Shown: piece by piece, positions 17,801-27,300 of the stretch
Position numbering within the stretch: the stretch's first letter is position 1
How the letters are laid out: the number at the start of each line of letters is the position of its first letter
Assembly (NCBI RefSeq): GCF_010668805.1
Contig: NZ_WUFT01000017.1
Location: forward strand, 62,001-126,000
Length of the DNA stretch: 64,000 bases
Direction: 5' to 3'
DNA from: Rhizobium phaseoli
Lineage (GTDB): Bacteria; Pseudomonadota; Alphaproteobacteria; Rhizobiales; Rhizobiaceae
Translations under genes and position numbers: made by a program
Notes under the pieces: model-generated
What the model saw: only the letters and a program-made list of their open reading frames with translations
The model's database searches: none
What the model was told of the DNA's origin: nothing

Positions 17801-17805
17801 GCTGC

Positions 17806-18969
17806 TCACTCCGCGGCCTGGGTTTTCGGTTCGATGACGTCTTCCTGCGCCACCGGTGGGACGGCTTTGGAGACGGCTTTCCGCCTGCCGAGATATTGGG
17901 CGATCGTGCCGACGACACCTTTCGGCAGAAACAGCGTGACGGCGACGAAAAGACCACCGAGCGCAAACAGCCAAAACTCCGGGAAGAGGCCGGTGAAGAT
18001 CGTCTTGCCGCCGTTGACGAGGATCGCACCGATGATCGGCCCGATCAGCGTCGCCCGTCCGCCGACCGCTGTCCAGATGACCACTTCGATCGAGTTTGCA
18101 GGAGCGAATTCGCCAGGATTGATGATGCCGACCTGCGGCACGTAGAGCGCGCCGGCAATGCCCGCCATCATCGCCGAGACGACGAAGGTGAAGAGCTTGA
18201 AGTGCTCGACGCGGTAACCGAGGAAGCGCGTGCGACTTTCCGCATCGCGCACGCCGACCAGCACCTTGCCGAACTTCGAGCGAACGATCGCCGAGGCAAG
18301 CAGCAGCGACAGCGCCAGCAAGACCGCGGTTGCCGCAAACAGGGCTGCACGCGTGCCGTCAGCCTGGACGTTGAAGCCGATAATATCCTTGAAATCGGTC
18401 AGGCCGTTATTGCCGCCGAAGCCCATGTCGTTACGGAAAAAGGCCAGCAGCAGCGCGTAGGTCATCGCCTGGGTGATGATCGAGAGATAGACGCCGTTGA
18501 CGCGTGAGCGGAAGGCGAACCAGCCAAAGACAAAGGCGAGCAGACCGGGCACGACGAGCACCATCAGCGCCGCAAACCAGAAGTGGTTGAAGCCATACCA
18601 GAACCACGGCAGATCCTTCCAGTTCAGGAACACCATGAAATCGGGCAGGATTGGGTCGCCGTAGCTGCCGCGGGTGCCGATCTGGCGCATCAGATACATG
18701 CCCATCGCATAACCGCCGAGCGCAAAGAAAGCACCGTGGCCGAGCGAGAGAATGCCGCAGAAGCCCCAGACGAGATCGAGCGCTAAGGCCAGCAGCGCAT
18801 AGGTCAGATACTTGCCGAACAGTGACATGATATAGGTCGGCACGTGCAGCGGATGGGTCGGCCCGGTCATCAGGTTCAGCACCGGCACGAGAACGGCGAC
18901 CAGAAGCAGCAGCGCGATGGCAATGACGATCTTGCGATCGAGTGATCGGAGAAGGAAGGCCGTTATCAT
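17806..18969 (-). CDS. urtC: Urea ABC transporter permease UrtC
   Basis: This 387-residue LivM-like permease has about ten hydrophobic segments. Conserved stretches are ALDLVWGFCGILSLGHGAFFALGGYAMGMYL near residue 70 and GVRDAESRTRFLGY near residue 255. Its ATG overlaps the urtB stop by 4 bases. An in-frame ORF continues far upstream through urtB in another frame and is spurious. With UrtB it forms the urea channel of a hydrophobic-amino-acid-type (HAAT) importer. Confidence 0.94.
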   Translation of the reverse strand: MITAFLLRSLDRKIVIAIALLLLVAVLVPVLNLMTGPTHPLHVPTYIMSLFGKYLTYALLALALDLVWGFCGILSLGHGAFFALGGYAMGMYLMRQIGTRGSYGDPILPDFMVFLNWKDLPWFWYGFNHFWFAALMVLVVPGLLAFVFGWFAFRSRVNGVYLSIITQAMTYALLLAFFRNDMGFGGNNGLTDFKDIIGFNVQADGTRAALFAATAVLLALSLLLASAIVRSKFGKVLVGVRDAESRTRFLGYRVEHFKLFTFVVSAMMAGIAGALYVPQVGIINPGEFAPANSIEVVIWTAVGGRATLIGPIIGAILVNGGKTIFTGLFPEFWLFALGGLFVAVTLFLPKGVVGTIAQYLGRRKAVSKAVPPVAQEDVIEPKTQAAE

Positions 18970-20633
18970 GCTTCCACCGCCCTTCCTTTGAGTGCGAAGA
19001 GCCCACGCGGACGCTTCTGGATGAAGAGAATAATGAGGACGAGCACCAGAATCTTGCCGAGCACGGCGCCGGCGAAGGGCTCGAGGAACTTGTTGACGAC
19101 GCCGAGCGAGAGCGCGCCGACCAGCGTGCCCCAAAGATTGCCGACACCGCCGAAAACGACCACCATGAAGCTGTCGATGATGTAGGATTGGCCGAGGTTC
19201 GGCGAGACGTTGTCGATCTGGCTGAGCGCCACGCCGGCAATACCGGCAATGCCCGAACCGAGCGCGAAGGTGAAGGCGTCGACCCAGCCGGTACGGATGC
19301 CCATCGACGATGCCATGCGGCGGTTCTGCGTGACGGCGCGCATCTGCAGGCCGAAGGCCGACCGCTTGAGCAGCAGGAGCAGCGTCACGAAGACGACCAT
19401 CGAAAAGACGATGATCCACAGTCGGTTCCAGGTGATCGAGAGCCCGCCGAGATCGAAGACGCCGGACATCCAGGTCGGATTGCGGACCTCGCGGTTGGTC
19501 GGGCCGAAGATGCTGCGCACGGCCTGTTGCAGGATCAGCGATACGCCCCAGGTGGCGAGCAGCGTTTCGAGCGGCCGGCCGTAGAGATAGCGAATGACGG
19601 CGCGCTCGATCACCAGGCCGACGAAGCCGGTGAAGATGAAGGCGGCCGGCACCGCAAAGGCCAGCGAATAATCGGCAAGCTGCGGAAAGGCAGAGGTGAT
19701 GTATTCCTGCACGACATAGGTGGTGTAAGCGCCGATCATAACCATCTCGCCATGCGCCATGTTGATGACGCCCATGACGCCGAAGGTGATGGCAAGGCCG
19801 ATCGCCGCAAGCAGCAGCACGGAGCCGAGCGACAATCCGTACCAGATGTTCTGGACGACATCCCACAGCGCCAGGCTACGGTTGATGGTGTTGATATCGG
19901 CCTGGATCGCCGGCTTCAGATCGTCAGGCGCGGTTTCGAGCGTGGTCGTGAGGATGGTCAGCGCATCGCGATTGCCGCGAGCCGCGATCGTATCGATCGC
20001 AGCCTTCTTGTCTTCGACGCTCGCATCCGTCTTCAGCAGCAGCACTGCACGCGCGGCTTCCATCGTATTCTTGATCTCGGCGTCCTTTTCAGCCGCAAGC
20101 GCCGCGTTCAACAGCTCCAGATTGGCGGGATCGGCGTCTTTCAGCAGACCCTGTGCCGCGGCGAGCCGCGCCGAACGATCCGGGCTCATCAGCGTCAACT
20201 GGCTGGTTGCGGCGCCGATAACGCCGCGAAGCGCATTGTTGATCTTGACCTTAGTCATCATGTCAGGATCGACATCGGCAGCGGCTTCGCCGGTGACCGG
20301 ATCGGAATAGGTCGGTTCGTCATCGGTGCCGCCCTGGAGGAGCACCGGACCGCCGTCGGAATTGACGTAGAGAAGGCCGTCGCTCAACTGCTGCAGGATC
20401 TGGCTGACATGCGGGTCCTTGGAGGCGACCAGCGCCTTGATGGCCGCCTCGCGTTCCGGGAAGTCGCCGACGCCGAGCGCATCGATGAGCACGTGAATAT
20501 CGTCCTCGGCCCGAACTTCGCTCGATATTGCCAGGCCCGGAAATGCGAGACCGATAAATGTCAGGCCCGAAAATGTCAGCCCCGAGAATGTTAGGCAGAG
20601 CGTGATAAGGAAAAACTTTATGGCGCGACACAT
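18966..20633 (-). CDS. urtB: Urea ABC transporter permease UrtB, with N-terminal exported domain
   Basis: This 555-residue protein has a C-terminal LivH-like permease (about residues 250-555, with GLAITFGVMGVINMAHGEMVMIGAYTTY) and a long N-terminal part. The N-terminal part begins with a signal-like segment and continues as a helical, Ala-rich region of about 200 residues that fits the periplasmic extension seen in proteobacterial UrtB. The signal segment is built from a five-residue repeat (LTFSG-like) encoded by 15-base DNA units. It lies 115 bases downstream of urtA. The extension may contact UrtA, which is inference. Confidence 0.93.
   Translation of the reverse strand: MCRAIKFFLITLCLTFSGLTFSGLTFIGLAFPGLAISSEVRAEDDIHVLIDALGVGDFPEREAAIKALVASKDPHVSQILQQLSDGLLYVNSDGGPVLLQGGTDDEPTYSDPVTGEAAADVDPDMMTKVKINNALRGVIGAATSQLTLMSPDRSARLAAAQGLLKDADPANLELLNAALAAEKDAEIKNTMEAARAVLLLKTDASVEDKKAAIDTIAARGNRDALTILTTTLETAPDDLKPAIQADINTINRSLALWDVVQNIWYGLSLGSVLLLAAIGLAITFGVMGVINMAHGEMVMIGAYTTYVVQEYITSAFPQLADYSLAFAVPAAFIFTGFVGLVIERAVIRYLYGRPLETLLATWGVSLILQQAVRSIFGPTNREVRNPTWMSGVFDLGGLSITWNRLWIIVFSMVVFVTLLLLLKRSAFGLQMRAVTQNRRMASSMGIRTGWVDAFTFALGSGIAGIAGVALSQIDNVSPNLGQSYIIDSFMVVVFGGVGNLWGTLVGALSLGVVNKFLEPFAGAVLGKILVLVLIILFIQKRPRGLFALKGRAVEA
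20530..20604. repeat. 15-bp tandem repeat in the urtB signal-sequence region
   Basis: About five imperfect 15-base units start at 20530, 20545, 20560, 20575 and 20590. On the minus strand they encode successive LTFSG-like pentapeptides (LTFSG, LTFSG, LTFIG, LAFPG, LAISS). The unit length keeps the frame, so gain or loss of units changes only the hydrophobic signal length. Confidence 0.8.
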
Positions 20634-20748
20634 CGGCTTTCTCGCCCTTGAGTGTGTTGGCCTTGCGGCGCAATCGCTGGGACGGAGCTTCCGCCCGGGA
20701 TCAAACCCGGACGGAAGTCTTCAGGCAATCATCTGACTGGGGTCGTCC

Positions 20749-22041
20749 TCAGGAACCCTTGCCGCCGCACTTGCCGGTGGCAACGTTGAAGTTGCCGCAG
20801 GACATCGGCTTGCGCCAATCGGAGATCAGGTCCTTGGAGTCGGGCAGGTAATCCGACCATTCGTCACCGACCACGGCGGGCGTCTGCTGGACGATTTCGA
20901 ACTGGCCGTCGGCCTGGATTTCACCGATCAGCACCGGCTTGGTGATGTGATGGTTCGGCATGACGGTCGCATAACCGCCGGAGAGGTTCGGAACGCTGAC
21001 GCCGATGATGGAGTCGAGAACCTTGTCGGTATCGGTCGTGCCGGCAGCCTGGACGGCCTTAACCCATGCGTTGAAGCCGATATAGGCAGCCTCCATCGGG
21101 TCGTTCGTCACGCGCTTGTCGTTCTTGGTGTAGGCGTGCCAGTCCTTGATGAACTTCTTGTTGGCCGGGCTTTCCACCGACTCGAAATAGTTCCAGGCAG
21201 CGAGATGGCCGACAAGCGGCTTGGTGTCGAGGCCGGCAAGTTCTTCTTCGCCGACCGAGAAGGCGATGACGGGAATGTCGGTTGCCTTGATGCCCTTGTT
21301 GCCCAGTTCCTTGTAGAACGGAACGTTGGCGTCGCCGTTGATCGTCGAGACGACGGCGGTCTTCTTGCCGGCCGAACCGAATTCCTTGATCTTGGAAACT
21401 TCGGTCTGCCAGTCGGAGAAGCCGAACGGCGTGTAGTTGGTCATGATGTCTTCTTTCGGAATACCCTTCGAAATCAGGTATGCCTCGAGAATCTTGTTGG
21501 TCGTGCGCGGATAGACATAGTCAGTCCCTTCAAGAACGAAGCGCTTGACGCCTTCTTTTTCCATCAGGTAGTCGACGGCCGGAATGGCCTGCTGGTTCGG
21601 AGCAGCACCGGTGTAGAAGATGTTGCGCGAGGATTCTTCGCCTTCATACTGCACGGGGTAGAAGAGCAGCGAATTCAGCTCTTCGAATACCGGCAGAACG
21701 GATTTACGCGACGAGGACGTCCAGCAACCGAAGACGGCGGCAACCTTGTCCTTCTGGATCAGCTCGCGGGCCTTTTCGGCAAACAGCGGCCAGTCGGAAG
21801 CCGGATCGACGACGACGGCCTCGAGCTTCTTGCCGAGAAGGCCGCCCTTTTTGTTCTGCTCGTCGATGAGCATCAACATGGCGTCTTTCAGCGTGGTTTC
21901 GGAAATCGCCATCGTGCCGGAAAGCGAATGCAATACGCCGACTTTAATCGTGTCCTCGGCGGCAACCGCGCCGTGGAATGCGGCCGATGCCGCCATGACG
22001 GCACCAAGCGCAGCGCCGGTGATCGTGGATCTGAGATTCAT
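20749..22041 (-). CDS. urtA: Urea ABC transporter substrate-binding protein UrtA
   Basis: This 430-residue periplasmic receptor has a signal peptide (cleavage near AVAAEDTIKVGVLHSLSGTMAISE). It shows UrtA-specific blocks: VVDPASDWPLFAEKARELI, GCWTSSSRKSVLPVFEELNSLLFYPVQYEGEE near residue 115, and the C-terminal MSCGNFN region with two conserved cysteines. The start at 22041 has an AGAGGGG site nine bases upstream; the 27-codon extension was rejected. It is the first gene of the urt operon and by far the strongest indicator that the whole importer is for urea or short amides. Upstream there is an 11-base palindrome (22113-22123) of unknown use. Confidence 0.96.
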   Translation of the reverse strand: MNLRSTITGAALGAVMAASAAFHGAVAAEDTIKVGVLHSLSGTMAISETTLKDAMLMLIDEQNKKGGLLGKKLEAVVVDPASDWPLFAEKARELIQKDKVAAVFGCWTSSSRKSVLPVFEELNSLLFYPVQYEGEESSRNIFYTGAAPNQQAIPAVDYLMEKEGVKRFVLEGTDYVYPRTTNKILEAYLISKGIPKEDIMTNYTPFGFSDWQTEVSKIKEFGSAGKKTAVVSTINGDANVPFYKELGNKGIKATDIPVIAFSVGEEELAGLDTKPLVGHLAAWNYFESVESPANKKFIKDWHAYTKNDKRVTNDPMEAAYIGFNAWVKAVQAAGTTDTDKVLDSIIGVSVPNLSGGYATVMPNHHITKPVLIGEIQADGQFEIVQQTPAVVGDEWSDYLPDSKDLISDWRKPMSCGNFNVATGKCGGKGS

Positions 22042-22183
22042 CTGGTTGAGCCCCTCTTCTTGTTCCGCAACAGGCCGGAAACGGAATTTAACTGTTGCCG
22101 AGGGGACTATCGGGTGCTGCACCGCAAAAACACATACGCAAAATGACGTAGGCGCGGGGGCAAACGAGCAGGCCGGAAAGCGA

Positions 22184-22211
22184 AGGGCATCCCCGCAGCT
22201 GGGAATGCCCT
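22184..22211 (-). terminator. Hairpin downstream of the PAP2 gene
   Basis: Arms 22184-22194 and 22201-22211 pair with one mismatch, directly after the phosphatase stop codon when read on the minus strand. The T stretch after it is weak, so the termination role is likely but not certain. Confidence 0.55.
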
Positions 22212-22228
22212 CTTGGTTCGAGAAGAAA

Positions 22229-24133
22229 TTACCCTTCGATCGTCAGTGTGACGGAGGTCGGGCCGTAAGAGAGGCTCGCCTTGTGGCCGGAGATAGTGAG
22301 CTTGCCGAAGGTACCGGAAAGGGTGCCGGCCTTCAGGATCTCGATCTTCGTTCCGGGTTTTGGGGTAAAGCCATCGGCAAGCGTCACCTCGAGATCGCCG
22401 GCGAGCGCCGCCTTGCCCTCGACGGCCAGCGTGCCGGCGCCGTTCGCGCCGAGCGCCAGCTTTACCGTCGCATGGGCGAGCTGCTGATAGTCACCGCCGA
22501 CGGCCAAAGGCTTGTCTGCCGCTACGACGAGCGAACCGCCATTGACCGTCAAGGCGCCGGCACCGAAGGCCGACGGCGATCCGGCCACCAGCGCGCCCTC
22601 TTCGAGCACCGTGCCGCCGGCATAGCTGTTGGCGCCCGAAAGCCCGAGAATGCCGCTGCCGCGTTTTACCAGCCTGCCTTTGCCGGTGATGTCGTTGCGC
22701 CAGGTATCGATCGCATCGAAGCCGCCCTTTGCCGCGTCCATCGTCACGGTCACATCCTGGTCGAAGGCACCGTAACCGTCGGCGGCGGCAAACAGGTTAA
22801 GACGACCGTAACCCTCCGCATCGTCGATGAGCGGATAACCCGAGGCAATCTCCGTCGTCTTCAGCACGTCGCGGCGCTGTTCGCCGCCCAGATAGGGCAG
22901 ACGCGTTTCGAGAAGCGCTTCAGCGCCCTGCGGCACGCGCGCCGGCTGATCGGTCGCATGGATCGTCGGCATTCCGTAGCTCAGGCGCTGCAGCACGTAA
23001 GCGCGATTGGCGTCATGGTCGGCAAAACGATCTGCGGCAAGCGGCGCCGCATGCGCGGCGACTTCGAGCGCGCCCGCATCGGCAACGCCTGATTTGGCGA
23101 CGAGCCATGACTGCGCCTGGGTGTACGCATCGCTCTTCAGCGCGGCATTGTCGGCCTTGTTCAGATTGTAGACGACCGTCGCGGTGCCGAGCATCCGGCC
23201 ACCCATCACGTCGAGCGGAGAATGCATGCCGGCAAGGATGCGATCCTCGCCCAGTTCGCTGGCGCGCGTGATCATTTCCTGAAAGCGCTGCGGCACGAGA
23301 TAGGCCATGGCGAGCGCATCCCGCCAGGCTTCCGCCGTATGCCCGCTTGGGAAACCGCCATCCTCGACCGGCTTTCCGCTCTTGGCCGGCTCAAGCGTCG
23401 GGACGACCGACACGTCCTGACTCCAGCGATAGGGACGGCCATATTTGAAATAGCGCTTGGCAGGTTCCGTCGATCCATCCCCGCTTGCGGCGTTGATGAA
23501 ATTGATCGCAAGGCCCATGTCCGGGTTTGCATCGGTCTTGTTTTCCGTATCCGGCTTACTGCCGGCGCCGCGATTGTTGCCCTTGTCGTCGTATTTGACC
23601 GTCGTCGCATCGGCGGCCACTTCGGTGATCGTGGTGGTCTGCTTCGAGCCGGCCTTCCAGGCATCCGTCAGCGGGCCGAGGCCATCGACGATGCTGGCAT
23701 TCTTGCCGCGCCTGTCGTCGAGATAGGCGGCCACCGCCTGATCGGCCGTCCGCGCCCGCGTCGCATTGACGACATAGGCGATGTTGGCGTCATGGACGGC
23801 CTGGTTGACGATATGGCCGTCGGTCTTGCTGGCGGGAATGCCATCCCAATCCGTTTTGGCGACCGCCGGGCAATCGTCCTTGGCCGGGGCTTCGACACCC
23901 GCATCGACGAAAGGTGTGCGCGGGGTCCAGATTTCGAGGAAGCCGGAAAGGAGGTGAACGGCGGCGTTGGTGTCCACCGTCGAGAAGCACGCATCCCCGC
24001 GCTTGTTGGTGTTTCCGGCTTCGACATAGGGCGCTTTCGCCGCCGTGGCCTGCTCGGCGCTGGCAAACGATGGCACGATGGAAACAAGGCAGACGAGGGC
24101 GGTGCTCAGGCGGCAAAGGCTTAAACCAGACAT
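22229..24133 (-). CDS. Secreted PAP2/class A acid phosphatase with autotransporter-associated repeats
   Basis: This 634-residue exported protein starts with a signal peptide (cleavage near SFASAEQ). The phosphatase part shows KX6RP (KRYFKYGRP near residue 230), PSGHT near residue 267 and DRILAGMHSPLDV near residue 297. These match the three PAP2/class A motifs, except that the usual SR before the histidine is DR here. The C-terminal 180 residues contain an autotransporter-associated beta-strand repeat (GLSGANSYAGGTVLEEGALVAGS, with AFGAGALTVNGG). No translocator barrel domain follows. The likely role is phosphate release from organic phosphates outside the inner membrane. It is divergent from the kinase gene. 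Confidence 0.85.
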   Translation of the reverse strand: MSGLSLCRLSTALVCLVSIVPSFASAEQATAAKAPYVEAGNTNKRGDACFSTVDTNAAVHLLSGFLEIWTPRTPFVDAGVEAPAKDDCPAVAKTDWDGIPASKTDGHIVNQAVHDANIAYVVNATRARTADQAVAAYLDDRRGKNASIVDGLGPLTDAWKAGSKQTTTITEVAADATTVKYDDKGNNRGAGSKPDTENKTDANPDMGLAINFINAASGDGSTEPAKRYFKYGRPYRWSQDVSVVPTLEPAKSGKPVEDGGFPSGHTAEAWRDALAMAYLVPQRFQEMITRASELGEDRILAGMHSPLDVMGGRMLGTATVVYNLNKADNAALKSDAYTQAQSWLVAKSGVADAGALEVAAHAAPLAADRFADHDANRAYVLQRLSYGMPTIHATDQPARVPQGAEALLETRLPYLGGEQRRDVLKTTEIASGYPLIDDAEGYGRLNLFAAADGYGAFDQDVTVTMDAAKGGFDAIDTWRNDITGKGRLVKRGSGILGLSGANSYAGGTVLEEGALVAGSPSAFGAGALTVNGGSLVVAADKPLAVGGDYQQLAHATVKLALGANGAGTLAVEGKAALAGDLEVTLADGFTPKPGTKIEILKAGTLSGTFGKLTISGHKASLSYGPTSVTLTIEG

Positions 24134-24311
24134 GGGATACCCGAAATGGTTGAACGAACGCGGGGAGAGGTAGAGTTCTTGTGTGACAGGTCAATTTCAA
24201 AAATATTGCCATTCTGTGAACCACCCGGCGTCCGCCTCTTGCCTTTCCGCTCCATCCCGCCAAAACTCGTTGGAAGACGATGAGCCCCAACCGGAATGCT
24301 GAAAGGAAGAC

Positions 24312-27300
24312 ATGGCAGCGCGCCAACGCATCATTCCGGTAAGACGCGAATACAATCGCTGGGTCGCAAACCAGACGCTGGAAGATTATGCGCTGCGCTT
24401 CACCGCAAAGAGCGCACGCCATTTCTCCTCGCAACGCATCTCGCAGACGGCGATCGGTGCAATCTCCTTTCTGGCGCTCGAGGCGATCGGCGGCGCAATC
24501 ACCCTCTCCTACGGCACCACCAACGCCTTTTATGCCATTATCGTCGCAAGCATCGCCATGCTGGCGATCGGTCTGCCGATCAGCCGCTACGCCATCCGCC
24601 ATGGCGTCGACATCGATCTTCTGACGCGCGGCGCCGGCTTCGGCTATATCGGTTCGACCATCACCTCGCTGATCTATGCGAGCTTTACCTTCATGCTGTT
24701 TGCGATCGAGGCTTCGATCATGTCCGGCGCGCTGGAGCTCACCCTCGGCATCCCGCTCTGGATCGGATACATCCTCAGCGCCGTCATGGTGATCCCGCTG
24801 GTGACGCATGGCGTGCGGCTGATCAGCAAGTTCCAGCTGATGACACAGCCCTTCTGGATCGTGCTGAATATCCTGCCCTTCATCTTCATCGCCTGTTTGG
24901 ACTGGGAAAAGTTCGATCTCTGGCGCGCCTTTGCCGGCATCCGCCATGCCTCCGGTCCGCCCGGCACTATCGCCGATTTCAATCTGGTGGAGTTCGGCGC
25001 TGCCTCTGCCGTCATCCTGGCGCTGATGTCGCAAATCGGCGAACAGGCCGACTTCCTGCGTTTCCTGCCGCCGGACCCGCAGCGCAAGTGGCGCCATCGC
25101 CTGGCTGTTTTTCTCGCCGGACCCGGCTGGGTCATTATCGGCGCGCCGAAACTGCTAGCCGGCTCTTTCCTCGTCGTGCTGACCTTTGCCTCGGGCGTGC
25201 CGCTTGATCGTGCCGCGGACCCGGCGCAGATGTATCTGACCGCTTTCGGCTATATGGTCCCCTGGCACAACGCAGCGCTGCTGTTGATGGCCGCCTTCGT
25301 CGTCATCTCGCAGCTGAAGATCAACGTGATGAATGCCTATGCCGGCTCGCTCGCCTGGTCGAACTTCTTCTCGCGACTGACCCACAGCCATCCTGGCCGT
25401 GTCATCTGGCTGGTCTTCAACGTCGCGATCGCCCTGCTTTTGATGGAGCTTGGCATCTACCGACTGCTGGAGGAGACGCTCGGGATCTTCTCGATCATCG
25501 CAATGGCCTGGCTCTGCACGATCTCCGCCGATCTTTTCATCAACAAGCCACTTGGCCTCGCACCACCCGGCGTCGAGTTCAAGCGCGCCCATCTCTACGA
25601 CATCAACCCGGTCGGCCTCGGCGCCATGACGCTGTCGGCGACGGTGTCGCTGATTGCCCATTTCGGTGCCTTCGGCGCAATCGCCGCCTCGCTCGCTCCC
25701 TATATCACCCTCGTCATCGCGCTGATCGCCTCGCCGGTGCTCGCCTGGGCGACGAAAGGCAAGTTTTACCTCGCCCGCAAGCCGCGCCACAGCTGGAAAA
25801 ACCTGACAAACATCACCTGCTCGGTCTGCGAACACCCGTTCGAGCCGGAGGATATGGCCTGGTGTCCGGCTTATGCCGCGCCGATCTGCTCGCTCTGCTG
25901 CTCGCTCGACAGCCGCTGCCACGACATGTGCAAGCCGGCCGCCCGTTTCAACGCACAGGTCGGTACCGTCGCCAAGGTGTTGCTGCCCCACGCCATTCTG
26001 AGGAAGCTGACGACGCGTCTCGGCCGCTACGGCATCGCCGTCGTGCTGGCCTTGACGGCCATCGGCGCAATCCTGGCGATGATCGCCCATCAGGTCGCCG
26101 CCGCCTCGCCCGCAACGGCCGAGGTCGTCAACCGCACCATCCTCATCGTCTTCTTCGTCTTCGCGGTGATATCAGGGGTCGTTTGCTGGTTCTATGTGCT
26201 CGCCCATGACAGCCGCGTCGTCGCCGAGGAGGAATCCTCGCGCCAGAACACGCTGCTGCTCAAGGAGATCGCCGCCCACAAGAAGACCGACACCGCCTTG
26301 CAGAGCGCCAAGGAGACGGCCGAGGCCGCCAATCGCGCCAAGAGCCGCTACGTCGTGGGCTTGAGCCACGAACTGCGCACGCCGCTCAACGCCGTGCTCG
26401 GTTATGCCCAGATCCTTGAGCGCGACGAAACCATCCCGGCGCCACGCCAGTCCTCGATCAAGGTCATCCGCCGCAGCGCCGAGCACCTTTCCGGGCTGAT
26501 CGACGGCCTGCTGGATATTTCCAAGATCGAGGCCGGCCGCCTGCAGGTCTATTCCAATGAGATCAACATCCAGGATTTCCTCGACCAGATCGTCGATATG
26601 TTCCGCCCGCAGGCGCAGGCAAAGGGCCTCGCCTTCATCCACGATCGCTCGCCGGCCTTGCCGCAATTCGTCCGTACCGATGAAAAGCGGCTGCGTCAGA
26701 TCCTCGTCAACCTGCTCTCCAATGCCATCAAGTTCACCGACGAAGGCACCGTCACCTTCGATGTCGGCTATCGCAGCCAGGTGGCGACCTTCACCGTTGC
26801 CGATACCGGCCGCGGCATCACCGAGCAGGACCTGCCCCGCATCTACGAACCCTTCCAGCGCGGCGAGGCCGAAAGCGTGCGGCCGATGCCGGGCCTCGGC
26901 CTCGGCCTCACCATCACCCGGCTTCTGACCAACACGCTCGGCGGCGAGATTTCGGTTTCGAGCGTCAAGGACGAGGGCTCGACCTTCCGCGTCCGGCTGA
27001 TGCTGTCGGCCGTCATGCGCGCCGTGGCGGCCGCGCCGCAGGAGAAGCGCATCGCCGGTTATGACGGCCCGCGCCGCACGCTCGTTATCGTCGACGACAA
27101 TGAAGACCATCGCGAGATGATGCGTGAAATCCTGGCACCCCTCGATTTCATCGTGCTGACGGCGGCGGGCGGCGGCGAATGCCTGACGCTGATCGAAGGT
27201 ATCATGCCGGACCTCTTCCTCGTCGATATCCTGATGCCCGGCATGAACGGCTGGCAGCTCGTGTCGCGTCTGCGCGAGGCCGGCCAGACAGCGCCGGTGC

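Noticed and set aside
17806..19866. 686-codon minus-strand ORF extending urtC upstream
   Set aside because: The extension overlaps urtB in another frame; the real urtC start at 18969 forms a 4-base overlap with the urtB stop and has the expected N-terminus.
18942..20594. 550-codon plus-strand ORF opposite urtB
   Set aside because: Charged, His/Asp/Glu-rich shadow composition typical of antisense frames in GC-rich DNA; no membrane or catalytic motif.
22113..22123. GGTGCTGCACC palindrome upstream of urtA as an NtrC site
   Set aside because: Half-site order is opposite to the TGCACC-N5-GGTGCA consensus, and no sigma-54 promoter pattern was found nearby.
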